A stretch of DNA of 64,000 nucleotides from Streptomyces sp. NBC_00335. Its GTDB lineage: Bacteria; Actinomycetota; Actinomycetes; Streptomycetales; Streptomycetaceae. Positions 8,835-17,098 of the stretch are shown one piece after another (position 1 is the stretch's first letter; each line of letters opens with the position of its first letter). A program made the translations under genes and the position numbers. The DNA lies in contig NZ_CP108006.1 in NCBI RefSeq assembly GCF_036127095.1, forward strand, positions 5,571,501 through 5,635,500. Reading direction: 5' to 3'. Under the pieces are notes generated by a model. The model searched no databases. It worked only from the letters and a program-made list of their open reading frames with translations, and was not told the origin of the DNA.

Positions 8835-10661
8835 GTGACCGCCCTGACCGACCGCACCGACGACCGCTGGGACGACGGACTGATCGCCCGCTCGCGCCCC
8901 CGGACCAGCGAGGACGACTGGCCCGCGAGCGGTGACGAGGAGGGCGACGAAGCACTCGTACGGGCGGTTTCCGGCGCCGGAAGCGACGGCGGCAAGGCCC
9001 CCGCGCCCCCGCTCAGCCCCGAGGCGCAGGCCCTGCGCGTCCGCCTCGACGCGCTGCGCCAGCTCATCGGGCTGTCCCGGACCAGGATCCTCGACGGAAA
9101 GACCCTCGCCGAAGCCGGACGCGTCCTCGACGAGGCGGCCGCGCGTCGCGGGCTGTCGGCGCAGCACACCGTCGTCGCCATCGCCGGAGCCACCGGAAGC
9201 GGCAAGTCCACGCTCTTCAACTCGCTCGCCGGAGTGCAGATCTCCGAGACCGGGCTGCGCAGGCCGACGACCGCCGCACCCATCGCGTGCAGCTGGTCCG
9301 ACGGCGCCGCGGGACTGCTGGACCGTCTGGAGATCCCGGGACGGCTGCGCCGCCGCCCCCGGGAGACCTCGGAGGCCGAGGTGCTGCGCGGCATGGTCCT
9401 CGTCGACCTGCCCGACCTGGACTCGGCCGTCGGAGCCCACCGCGACCACGTGGACCGGGTCCTGGCCCTGGTCGACGCGGTGGTGTGGGTGGTGGATCCG
9501 GAGAAGTACGCGGACGCCGTCCTGCACGAGCGGTACCTGCGCCCCCTGGCCGGGCACGCCGAGGTGACCTTCGTCGTGCTGAACCAGGTGGACCGGCTGC
9601 CCGGGGAATCCGCCGATCTCGTCCTGGACGACCTGCGCCGGCTCCTCGACGACGACGGGATCGCGCTCGGCGAGCACGGCGAGCCCGGAGCCACCGTCAT
9701 CGGACTTTCCGCCCTTACGGGTGAAGGCGTCGGGGAACTGCGCGAGATGCTCGGACAGTTCACCCAGGAGAAGGGCGCCGCGACCCGCCGCATCTCCGCC
9801 GATGTCGACAGGGCCGCCGCCCGCCTGCGGCCGCTCTACGTGGCCGACGGCCACGCCGGGCCGGAGATCGGGGAGACCGCGCGCGCCGAGTTCGAGGACC
9901 GGCTCGCCGAAGCGGTCGGGGCGTACGCGGCCGGGCTCGCCGCCGAGCGGGCCTGGCGGCGCAACGCCGGAAAGGCCTGCGGCACCCCGTGGCTGCGCCT
10001 GTGGCGGTGGTACGAGAGCCGGCGCTCACCGCGCTCGCTGGCCGGACTCGCCGCCCTGGCGGCGCTCGGGCGTTCCCCGGTGGCCTCCGAGCCGCCGGTC
10101 GAGGAGGAGGTGACGGCCCGCCAGCGGGTGGAACAGGCCGTACGGACCGTCGCCGACGAGGCGGTACGGGGCCTGCCCGATCCCTGGGCGCAGGCCGTAC
10201 GGGAGACCGCGGTCCGCGGCGCCGAAGGGCTGCCCCAGGCGCTGGACGAGATCGCCGTGACCCTCGGGCCGGCGGTCGCGGTGCCCAGCGCCCGTCCGCC
10301 GCGCCCCTCGTGGTGGCCGGCGGCGGTGCTGGCGCAGGCGGCCATGACGCTGCTCCAGATCTTCGGCGGGCTGTGGCTGGTCGGGCAGATCGTCGGGGTC
10401 CTGGAGCCGCGCCTGATGCCGCCGGTCCTGCTGATGGTGGCCGGAATCATCGGCGGACCGCTGGTGGAATGGGCCTGTTCGATCGGGGCCCGGGGTCCGG
10501 CACGGCGCTACGGGCAGGACGCGGAGCGGCGGCTGCGGCAGGCCGCGGCCGGCTGCGGGCGGGCCCGGGTACTGGAGCCGGTGGCGGCCGAGCTGCTGCG
10601 CTACCGGGAGGTGCGCGAGCAGTACGCGACGGTGGCGAAGTTGTCCACAAGCCGTCAGTAG
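8835..10661 (+). CDS. dynB: Dynamin-like GTPase DynB, membrane-anchored
   Basis: A 608-residue partner of DynA. The acidic N-terminus (residues 1-60) is probably disordered. The P-loop GATGSGKST is at about 118-126, the switch region is RRPTTAAP, G3 is VDLPDLD, and the G4-like motif NQVD is present. Near the C-terminus two hydrophobic segments (about 490-545, around LAQAAMTLLQIFGGLWLVG and PVLLMVAGIIGGPLVEW) form a membrane hairpin. Start GTG 8835 follows the dynA stop by 4 bp, with GGAGAGG across the junction, so the two are co-transcribed and probably translationally coupled. Known role: stabilising sporulation-septum FtsZ rings; some annotations call it a YfjP-family GTPase. Confidence 0.85.
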   Translation: MTALTDRTDDRWDDGLIARSRPRTSEDDWPASGDEEGDEALVRAVSGAGSDGGKAPAPPLSPEAQALRVRLDALRQLIGLSRTRILDGKTLAEAGRVLDEAAARRGLSAQHTVVAIAGATGSGKSTLFNSLAGVQISETGLRRPTTAAPIACSWSDGAAGLLDRLEIPGRLRRRPRETSEAEVLRGMVLVDLPDLDSAVGAHRDHVDRVLALVDAVVWVVDPEKYADAVLHERYLRPLAGHAEVTFVVLNQVDRLPGESADLVLDDLRRLLDDDGIALGEHGEPGATVIGLSALTGEGVGELREMLGQFTQEKGAATRRISADVDRAAARLRPLYVADGHAGPEIGETARAEFEDRLAEAVGAYAAGLAAERAWRRNAGKACGTPWLRLWRWYESRRSPRSLAGLAALAALGRSPVASEPPVEEEVTARQRVEQAVRTVADEAVRGLPDPWAQAVRETAVRGAEGLPQALDEIAVTLGPAVAVPSARPPRPSWWPAAVLAQAAMTLLQIFGGLWLVGQIVGVLEPRLMPPVLLMVAGIIGGPLVEWACSIGARGPARRYGQDAERRLRQAAAGCGRARVLEPVAAELLRYREVREQYATVAKLSTSRQ

Positions 10662-10797
10662 TCCACAGGCTCCAGCGGGTTCCGGCGGCCCGGGCCAGCA
10701 TGGTCGTACCTCGTGCGGATGGTCCGGACGGGTACGGAACGCGGGTCGGGGCGGTGCGTGGTCGAGCGCGCCGCCGGGCCCCGGAAGGGCGGCCGGG

Positions 10798-11205
10798 ATG
10801 AACGACACCCAGGTGACGCTGGTGGGCTACGTGGCGACGCAGATCGACTACAAGGACACGGCGAGCGGACCGGCGGCCCGGTTCCGCTTCGCGGTCACCC
10901 CGAGGTACTACGACCGGAAGAAGGAGACCTGGGCGGACGCGCCCACGAGCTTCTACACGGTGTGGGCCCGGCGGGGCCTCGCCGTGAACCTCGCCGGATC
11001 CGTCTCCGTCGGTGAACCGCTCGTGGTCCACGGAAGGCTGCGGGTGCGGGAGGACCCGCCCGACGGGGAGGGCAACCGGTGGTTCTCGGCGAACATCGAC
11101 GCGACGGCCATCGGGCACGACCTGAACCGCGGCACGGCCGCCTTCCGGCGGGTGGTCAGGACGGACGTGCCGCTGATGGGCACTCAGAAGGCGGCGGTGG
11201 TCTGA
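10798..11205 (+). CDS. ssbB: Single-stranded DNA-binding protein, SsbB type
   Basis: 135-residue OB-fold protein starting at ATG 10798. The core MNDTQVTLVGYVAT...RFRFAVTPRY, then W-x8-TSFYTVWARRGLAVNLAGSVSVGEPLVVHGRL, fits bacterial SSB. It lacks the glycine-rich tail and acidic tip of the main SSB, which argues for the paralogue. In S. coelicolor SsbB acts in chromosome segregation during sporulation, which fits its place just downstream of dynAB (136-bp gap). Confidence 0.85.
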   Translation: MNDTQVTLVGYVATQIDYKDTASGPAARFRFAVTPRYYDRKKETWADAPTSFYTVWARRGLAVNLAGSVSVGEPLVVHGRLRVREDPPDGEGNRWFSANIDATAIGHDLNRGTAAFRRVVRTDVPLMGTQKAAVV

Positions 11206-11273
11206 GTGTTCGAGGAGGCTAGGATTCCCCGGTACTCACGGGCACCTGGGCCTTCGGCCCGAAGGGGAAGACT

Positions 11274-12614
11274 GTGTCGATTGCCGTTCCCGCACCCTCC
11301 GTTCCTGTCGCCGTCGTTGGCGTTGCCCCTGTCGGCGCTCCGGGCGGTGTTCCCGTTCCCGCTGCCGGTCAGGCCTGCGGCGCACCGGCGACGCGCACCA
11401 CGGTCGCCGCGGCCATACGGGGCTCCGTACGGCGGCCGATCGCGCTGGCCCTGCTCGCCGCCGCGCTGGCCGGGGCCCCGGGTGCGGTGGCGGCCGCCGA
11501 CGCCGGCCCGGCCGCGCCCCGGACGCCGGAGGGAGCGAGCGCCGTCCTGGACGGGCTGAAGACCTACGGACAGGCCGTCCTGCACGGCACGGACGGAACC
11601 GTGCGGCAGATCCCGGCCGGGCTGTACGAGATGCGGGTCGACGGCGGCGGCATGCTCCAGACGTACGGAGTCGGCGTCACGGGCGACGCGCAGCCCCAGG
11701 CCCGGTTCACGGAGGCCGGATGGACCGGCACGCCGCTCGCCGCGAACGGCGAGGCGGGCCGGATCCGCTGGGTGCTGGAGCACTCCTACCCCCAGCTGAA
11801 CGATCTGGCCGGGCTCGCCAAGGCGGCCGGAGCGGTGGCGCTCACCGCGGAGAGCGCCGCGGCCGGGACCCAGGTGGCCATCTGGCGGCTGGCCGAGGGC
11901 GTACGGGTGGAGGCCGTCGACCCGGAGGCGGAGAAGCTGGCCGACTACCTCCAGCGGGAGTCGCGGCGGCTGCCCGAACCGCCGGCGTCGCTCGCGGTGG
12001 ATCCCGGTGAGGTGTCGGGGCCACTGGGCACCCGGATCGGGCCGGTCACCGTGCGGACGGGCGCGCAGAGCGTGAGCGTGACCCCGGACGCGGCGGCCCT
12101 GGCCATGGGGGTGCGCGTGGTGGACGCCCGGGGGCTGCCGGTCACCTCCGCCGTCAACGGCGCGAAGCTGTTCTTCGAGGTGCCGCAGGGGACCCCGGAC
12201 GGCAGCGCCGAGGTCATCCTCCGCGGGTCCACCCGGGTGCCGGTCGGCCGGGTCTTCACCAGCGGGGTCCCGGCGCAGGTCCAGATCGTGGCCGGCTCCA
12301 GCCAGTCCGCCACGGTGGCCACGGCGACGGCGCAGTGGCCGTTGCTCCCCGCCGCCCAGCCGGTCGACGCAGTGGCGCAGAGCGGGGCGACGGCCGCGCT
12401 GGGGACCCTGGGCACGCTGTCGGAGTCTGCTGCGACCTCGGATGCGGACACCTCGGAGGAACGGCTCGCCGCCAGCGGCAGCTCGGCGGCCACCCCGGTG
12501 ATCGCCTCCCTGGCGGTGGGCCTGGTCGTCCTGGGCGGCCTGGTCGTCCTCCTCCTGCGCAAGCGCCCCCTGGAGGACGGACCCGGCCCGCAGCGGTCGG
12601 CGGATCCGGAGTAG
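11274..12614 (+). CDS. Secreted, C-terminally anchored TQXA (thioester-domain) protein with lost cysteine
   Basis: 446 residues. After about 50 residues a signal peptide (SVRRPIALALLAAALAG...AVAAADA) leads into a TQXA-type domain with PAGLYEMRVDGGG, LQTYGVGV and TQVAIW (about 116-204). In intact class members an internal thioester joins the Cys of a Y-C-x-D motif to the Gln of TQxA. Here the Cys position reads Gly (YGVG, about 131-134) while the Gln remains. The C-terminus has a membrane helix and RKR stop-transfer after a Ser/Ala-rich spacer; no LPXTG is visible. Start GTG 11274 is backed by GAAGGGGAAG. It was probably once a surface adhesin; covalent binding should now be lost. Confidence 0.8.
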   Translation: MSIAVPAPSVPVAVVGVAPVGAPGGVPVPAAGQACGAPATRTTVAAAIRGSVRRPIALALLAAALAGAPGAVAAADAGPAAPRTPEGASAVLDGLKTYGQAVLHGTDGTVRQIPAGLYEMRVDGGGMLQTYGVGVTGDAQPQARFTEAGWTGTPLAANGEAGRIRWVLEHSYPQLNDLAGLAKAAGAVALTAESAAAGTQVAIWRLAEGVRVEAVDPEAEKLADYLQRESRRLPEPPASLAVDPGEVSGPLGTRIGPVTVRTGAQSVSVTPDAAALAMGVRVVDARGLPVTSAVNGAKLFFEVPQGTPDGSAEVILRGSTRVPVGRVFTSGVPAQVQIVAGSSQSATVATATAQWPLLPAAQPVDAVAQSGATAALGTLGTLSESAATSDADTSEERLAASGSSAATPVIASLAVGLVVLGGLVVLLLRKRPLEDGPGPQRSADPE

Positions 12615-12684
12615 GGCACGAGCACGGACCCGGGCTCCTGCCCGGGGCCTGGTTCGGATCCGGGGGTTCGGGTAGAGGCAAGGG

Positions 12685-14178
12685 ATGTCTGATCAAGAGC
12701 TGACCTGGCGGGGCGCGGTCGCACGAGGGGACCGCTGGCTGTTCGACGTGGTGGCCCGGCGGCACTGGCCGGGGGCCGACCGGGTGCTGCCGCGGCTCGG
12801 GCGGGCCGCGAACCACGGGCTGCTCTGGGGCGGCGCCGCCGTCGGGATCGCCGTCCTCGGTTCGGCCGGGGCCCGCAAGGCGGCCGTGCGCGGGGCCGCG
12901 TCGCTGGCGCTGGCCTCCGCGACCATCAACACCGTCGGCAAGTGGTCCGTACGCAGGCCCCGCCCGGTGCTGGACGGGGTGCCCGCCACGCGGCAGCTCG
13001 CCACGCAGCCGCGTACCACCTCGTTCCCCTCGGGGCACGCCGCGTCCGCGTTCGCCTTCACCGCCGGAGTGGCGCTGGAGTCCCCGCTCTGGGGCGCCGT
13101 ACTGGCCCCGGTCGCCGCCTCCGTGGCGTTCTCACGGGTCTACACCGGCGTCCACTACCCCTCGGATGTGGCCGCGGGCGCCGCGCTGGGGGTGGCGGCC
13201 GGGTTCGTCGTCCGCCGGCTCACCCGGGACGCCGAGGTGGCCCGGATCGTGCCCGGCGACGAGCGGGCAGCCGTGGGGGCGCCCGCGCTGCCCGACGGGT
13301 CCGGGCTCACGGTGGTGGTCAACACCGGGTCGGGCACGGCCGCCACGACGGGGCTCGACGTACTGCTGCGGGAGCGGCTGCCGAAGGCCGAGCTCGTCGA
13401 GTGCCAGGGGCCGGAACTCACCGAGGAGCTGGCCGCGGCCGCCGAGCGGGCCACCGTGCTCGGCGTGTGCGGCGGCGACGGCACCATAAACGCCGCCGCC
13501 ACCGCCGCACTGCGCGCCGGGATCCCCCTGGCGGTGTTCCCGGGCGGCACGCTCAACCACTTCGCGCTCGACCTCGGCCTCGCCGGGATCGAGGACACCT
13601 GCCGGGCCGTGGCGGCCGGCCACGCCGTCCACATCGGCGTCGGCCGCTTCACCCCGGGCCCCGGCCCGGACCCCGAGGACACCAGGGCCGGGTACTTCCT
13701 GAACAACTTCAGCATCGGGGCCTACCCCGAGCTGCTCGGCACCCGGCTCCGCTGGGCCCCCCGGATCGGCGGCGGCCCCGCCGCGCTCCTGGCGGCCTGG
13801 CGGGTGCTGCGCGCGGAGCGACCGGTACGGCTCAAGCTCGCCGGGAAGCCGCGCAGCGTCTGGCTGCTCTTCGCGGGCAACGGCACCTACCAGGGCACCG
13901 GCCCGGCGCCCCGCTACCGCAAGAGCCTGGGCGAGGGCCTCCTCGACGTCCGGCTCGTCCACGGCGGCGGCCGCCCCGGCCCCCGCCTCCTCGCCGCCGC
14001 CTTCGCGGGCCCGCTGACCCGTTCCCCGGTCCACGTGGCCACCCGGCTGCGCAGCCTGCGCGTGAGCGACATCCCGGCCGGCACCCCGCTCGCCTACGAC
14101 GGCGAGTACGCCCGGGCCCCCGAGGCCCTGGTCCTCGAAGAGATCCCGGACGCCCTCACCGTCTACCGCCCGCGCTGA
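12685..14178 (+). CDS. PAP2 phosphatase / diacylglycerol kinase-like fusion protein
   Basis: 497 residues with two enzyme modules. The N-terminal PAP2 domain (about 1-190) has the motifs KWSVRRPRP, PSGHAAS and SRVYTGVHYPSD, the acid-phosphatase signature for lipid or polyprenyl pyrophosphate. The C-terminal domain (about 205-497) is DAGK/LCB5-like, with GVCGGDGTINAAA for ATP binding and FPGGTLNHFA. Several hydrophobic stretches lie in the first part. It probably interconverts membrane lipid phosphates; the exact substrate is unknown. Start ATG 12685. Fusions of this order are common in Streptomyces. Confidence 0.9.
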   Translation: MSDQELTWRGAVARGDRWLFDVVARRHWPGADRVLPRLGRAANHGLLWGGAAVGIAVLGSAGARKAAVRGAASLALASATINTVGKWSVRRPRPVLDGVPATRQLATQPRTTSFPSGHAASAFAFTAGVALESPLWGAVLAPVAASVAFSRVYTGVHYPSDVAAGAALGVAAGFVVRRLTRDAEVARIVPGDERAAVGAPALPDGSGLTVVVNTGSGTAATTGLDVLLRERLPKAELVECQGPELTEELAAAAERATVLGVCGGDGTINAAATAALRAGIPLAVFPGGTLNHFALDLGLAGIEDTCRAVAAGHAVHIGVGRFTPGPGPDPEDTRAGYFLNNFSIGAYPELLGTRLRWAPRIGGGPAALLAAWRVLRAERPVRLKLAGKPRSVWLLFAGNGTYQGTGPAPRYRKSLGEGLLDVRLVHGGGRPGPRLLAAAFAGPLTRSPVHVATRLRSLRVSDIPAGTPLAYDGEYARAPEALVLEEIPDALTVYRPR

Positions 14179-14245
14179 GGCGCGCCACCCCGGCCCGGCC
14201 ACCCCCGCCGGAACCGCCGCCCCGCCCCGCCCCGGCGGGCGGGCG

Positions 14246-14839
14246 TCACGGACTCGGCGGCACGGCGGGCGGGGAGGGCGGGCCCGTCACCGGAGCGGCG
14301 TCCACGCCCAGATCGGTCCGCATCACGCCGCGCATGACGTCGGCGCGCGTCGTGAGCTCGGTGAGACGGGTGTGGATCTCCTCGAAGGAGCCGTCCGGGT
14401 GCGGGGAGCCCTCCGCCAGCCGCATCGTGCGGGCGTAGGCCCCCGCCATGCCCCGCGTCATGATGTCCAGCTGGGCGAGTACGGCCTCGGAGGCGATCAT
14501 CTGGGCCTCCGCGAAGACGGTGTGATGGACGTTGCGGACCTCCTCCAGCACGGCCCGCTCCTCCGGGGTGACCTGCGACCTGTGGACGAGCCACAGGAAG
14601 GACATGAGGCCGATCCGGTAGCGCCGGTACGCGGCGTTCGCCGCCGCGTAGCACTCGCGCCGCCGGGCCAGCTCCGCCAGCTCCTGTTCCCGCAGCCACC
14701 GCGTGCGCTCCACCTGCTGCTCCCGATCGAACTGCGCCGCCTGCACCCGCGCCAGCATCCGCTGCGAAAGCACCGTCGCCAGCAAAGTTCCGGCCACGCC
14801 GACCACGGCGGCCCCGAGCGCGATCAGTCCGCTGTCCAT
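14246..14839 (-). CDS. Small membrane-anchored coiled-coil protein
   Basis: 197 residues from ATG 14839 (MDSGLIALGAAVVG). One N-terminal membrane helix (residues about 4-24) is followed by a long charged helical region (MLARVQAAQFDREQQVERTRW...) and a Pro-rich tail. Streptomyces genomes carry many such proteins with one helix and a cytoplasmic coiled coil; the function is unknown. It is the last host gene before attL, convergent with the PAP2 fusion gene. Confidence 0.75.
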   Translation of the reverse strand: MDSGLIALGAAVVGVAGTLLATVLSQRMLARVQAAQFDREQQVERTRWLREQELAELARRRECYAAANAAYRRYRIGLMSFLWLVHRSQVTPEERAVLEEVRNVHHTVFAEAQMIASEAVLAQLDIMTRGMAGAYARTMRLAEGSPHPDGSFEEIHTRLTELTTRADVMRGVMRTDLGVDAAPVTGPPSPPAVPPSP

Positions 14840-14962
14840 ACGTCCCCACGTCCCCCACCTCGGCCGCAGCCCCCGGCCGCGCCCCCGTCGATGGCATCCT
14901 GCCGTGCGGCACAAGGCCTCGGGGCGGTTTCACCGACCTCGGTCGGGTGGTCTCGGGGCCGA

Positions 14963-15005
14963 ACGGGTTTCCCCCGAGGGATGGACGTCAGGCAAGATGG
15001 GGTGT
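14963..15005 (+). repeat. attL, 43-bp direct repeat
   Basis: Begins acgggtttcccccgaggg and ends aagatggggtgt. It is identical to 30574-30616. After the identical core the two copies still agree at several positions (ctg-ccacc). It contains no tRNA T-loop or acceptor sequence. int reads toward this end and stops 66 bp inside. Confidence 0.93.
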
Positions 15006-15063
15006 TACTGGCCACCGGAACCCGGAAAACCGCCCCCCACCTGCGGCGGAACCGTGAGCGGGG

Positions 15064-15100
15064 GGCCGTCTCAAGCCGCCTGGGCCGTCTGTGGGCCGTC
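15064..15100. repeat. Candidate integrase arm-type sites, left end
   Basis: Three exact copies of ggccgtc at 15064, 15083 and 15094, within the last codons and stop region of int and 60-95 bp inside attL. The same heptamer and its complement cluster inside attR. Inference only; the left copies partly encode GPQTAQ. Confidence 0.5.
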
Positions 15101-16336
15101 GTCTGCCTCACCGGGCCCCTTGAGGACGCTGTCGACCGCCTTCCGGGTCCGCCCCTCGCTGCTCGGCATGAGGTGCGTGTAGACCTTCAGGGTGAACCCG
15201 GGGTCGCTGTGCCCGAGGTAGGTGCTGAGCGCCTTGATGCTCTCCCCGGCGTCCAGGAGGACCGAGGCGTAGAAGTGCCTCAGGGCGTGCATCCCGTGCT
15301 CGCGCGCCGATGCGTACCGCTTGCCCTTCTCCGGCTCGGGGATGATGCCGGCGGCCGCGAGGGCGGGCTTCCAGGTCTGGTCGTTGAATGCGCTCCGCCA
15401 CACCGCGTTGCCCGTCGTGCTCGTGAACAGGAGCGTCTTGGTCAACGGGGGCCCATCCGGCGTCAGCCACGGCAGGGTGACCTTGGCCGGAGGGAAACGG
15501 CGCATGTGCTCCGTGAGTGCGTGCGCGACGGTCTTGGGCAGGGGAACGTCACGGACCTTCCCGCGCTTCGGCGGAGCGAAGACGAGCGTCCCGTGTACAC
15601 GCTTGACCTGGAAGCCGACATGCAGCCAGCCCGTGAGGAAGCCGACTTCGTCAACGGGCAGCCCGAAGATCTCGCCCTGCCGCAGCCCGCAGCCGCTCCC
15701 GAGGTCGGCCATTGCGCGGTAGCGCGCCGGCAGTCCGGCTCGCACCCCGAAGAGTTGCTCCGTCGTCCAGGGCTTGACCCGGGAGGGCACTGCCTGAGGC
15801 GACTTGACCGACGTGGCTCGGCACGGGTTCTGCCGGAGGATCCCGTCGTCCACCGCCGCGTTCAGGACCGAGGACGCATTCTCGAAGATCGCCCGCCGGT
15901 AGTTCGCGGACAGGGATGCCGCGGCCAACTCGCCGAGCCAGTCGCGAATGTGCGCAGGCTGGAAGGATCCGAGCGGGCGGGAGCCGATGTGGGGGTACGC
16001 GTGTAGGCGGAGCCGCGACTCGACCGCCGTACGGCTGACCTCGTCCGAGGTCAGCTTGGACACCCACTTCTCGGCAAACTGCTTGAACGTGATGCGGCCG
16101 GCACGCGGGTCGACGTACTGGCCGCGAGCCATGTCCGCCTCGACCTGGGCGAGCCACTGGTCCGCGAGGCGCTTCTCGCGGTCGCGGAAGGACTTGCTCT
16201 TCTCAGTGCCGTCGGGGCCGATGTACCGGGCGCGGTAGCGCAGGCCGGTGCCGTACCGGTCGGTCTTGATGCGGACGGGCTTGCCGTTGGCGTCGGGCTC
16301 GGTCTTGTACCAGCGGTCTTGGATGTGGCCTGCCAC
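15071..16336 (-). CDS. int: AICE tyrosine integrase
   Basis: 421-residue phage-type tyrosine recombinase that inserts and excises the element. An N-terminal arm-binding region (about 1-80) and a core-binding SAM-like domain (about 83-170, FKQFAEKWVSKL) precede the catalytic domain. Active-site residues are visible: R219 in GLRQGE, K258/K260 in PKRGK, H350-x-x-R353 in HALRH, H376 in LGHSD and Y386 in KVYTHLM. It starts at ATG 16336 with the 78-aa excisionase gene 73 bp upstream, the usual xis-int order. Its 3' end lies beside attL. Confidence 0.95.
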   Translation of the reverse strand: MAGHIQDRWYKTEPDANGKPVRIKTDRYGTGLRYRARYIGPDGTEKSKSFRDREKRLADQWLAQVEADMARGQYVDPRAGRITFKQFAEKWVSKLTSDEVSRTAVESRLRLHAYPHIGSRPLGSFQPAHIRDWLGELAAASLSANYRRAIFENASSVLNAAVDDGILRQNPCRATSVKSPQAVPSRVKPWTTEQLFGVRAGLPARYRAMADLGSGCGLRQGEIFGLPVDEVGFLTGWLHVGFQVKRVHGTLVFAPPKRGKVRDVPLPKTVAHALTEHMRRFPPAKVTLPWLTPDGPPLTKTLLFTSTTGNAVWRSAFNDQTWKPALAAAGIIPEPEKGKRYASAREHGMHALRHFYASVLLDAGESIKALSTYLGHSDPGFTLKVYTHLMPSSEGRTRKAVDSVLKGPGEADDGPQTAQAA

Positions 16337-16409
16337 GTGGTGTGCCTTTCCGGGCGTACGAAGAGAGGGCGGGCCCGGTTGGGCCCGCCCTCGGCGGTTG
16401 TGGTGGGGC

Positions 16410-16646
16410 TCAGGCGGCCTGGCTGAGGTCCGCCCGCTTCTGTTCAGCGATCCACGCGTAGACCTCGGCGGGGTCGTACCGAACGTGCTTGCCGATCCGG
16501 AACCCGGGTGGCCCGGTGCGCTTCTTGCGCCATTGGTAGACGGTCTCCAGCGGAACGTCGAAGAGTTCGGCGATGTCGTCGGGGGTGAGGTAGCGGTCGG
16601 GGAGTCCGCCGCGCAGCGTGGCGCGGGGGTCGTGTTGATCGGCCAC
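16410..16646 (-). CDS. xis: Excisionase-like helix-turn-helix protein
   Basis: 78 residues with one MerR/AlpA-type winged helix: LTPDDIAELFDVPLETVYQW then RKKRTGPPGFRIGKHVRYDPAEVYAWI. This is the standard Xis of Streptomyces AICEs, a recombination directionality factor that bends DNA at the att arms. ATG 16646 is the first start in frame and is preceded by GGAGAGC. It lies immediately 5' of int on the same strand and is probably co-transcribed with it. A repeat-rich region follows upstream. Confidence 0.9.
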   Translation of the reverse strand: MADQHDPRATLRGGLPDRYLTPDDIAELFDVPLETVYQWRKKRTGPPGFRIGKHVRYDPAEVYAWIAEQKRADLSQAA

Positions 16647-16689
16647 GGTGCTCTCCAGCGGGGTCCGTGTGTGTCCGAGGTGGGGATTT

Positions 16690-16909
16690 CTGCGTCACCG
16701 CGTCAGCTGTGTCACTTACCGGTCTGACCTGCGGCTTTCGGTGACGTAGCGGGTGTTCTGTGTGTCACCGGGCTGCGTCATCGTCACCGGGGTGACGCAG
16801 CCCGGTGACGTGGGTGACGCGTGATGACGCAGCCGTTGGTCGTCTGCGTCACCGGCCTACCGGCAGGTCACGGGCCGTTTGGAGGCAAGCAATGACGTAG
16901 GTGACGCAG
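16690..16909. repeat. Iteron cluster TGACGCAG in both orientations
   Basis: Six exact copies of tgacgcag or its complement (16690, 16773, 16793, 16825, 16844, 16902), plus further gtgacg/cgtcac cores at 16741, 16782, 16805 and 16814. At the centre, ggctgcgtca (16771-16780) and tgacgcagcc (16793-16802) form a perfect inverted repeat that encloses a second one, gtcacc/ggtgac. No gene covers this stretch (16647-17098). Candidate roles are replication origin, Xis/Int binding or promoter control of xis-int. Confidence 0.75.
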
Positions 16910-17026
16910 CATCTCTTCTCTTAGGAAAAAAGAGGGGTTGCTGTTGTGTTGCGGTGCGTCTTCGAGCGTGAAGAAGGAGCCGCTGCGCGGCACGTCTCCT
17001 GCAGCGGCGGCAAGCCGCCGGAACAA

Positions 17027-17068
17027 CAAGAGGAGCACGCACCGGCCGGGGGACGGGTGCTCCTCTTG
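17027..17068 (-). terminator. Hairpin terminator after the replication genes
   Basis: Perfect 12-bp stem (caagaggagcac / gtgctcctcttg) with an 18-base loop, 30 bp past the ATPase stop. On the minus strand the stem is followed by TTGTT. It probably ends the long leftward operon and insulates xis-int from it. Confidence 0.75.
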
Positions 17069-17098
17069 CCTGTACCCAGCCGGTCGCGGCGGCGCGGG

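Noticed and set aside
14963..15005. att core as the 3' end of a tRNA gene
   Set aside because: No T-loop, no acceptor pairing and no cloverleaf on either strand.
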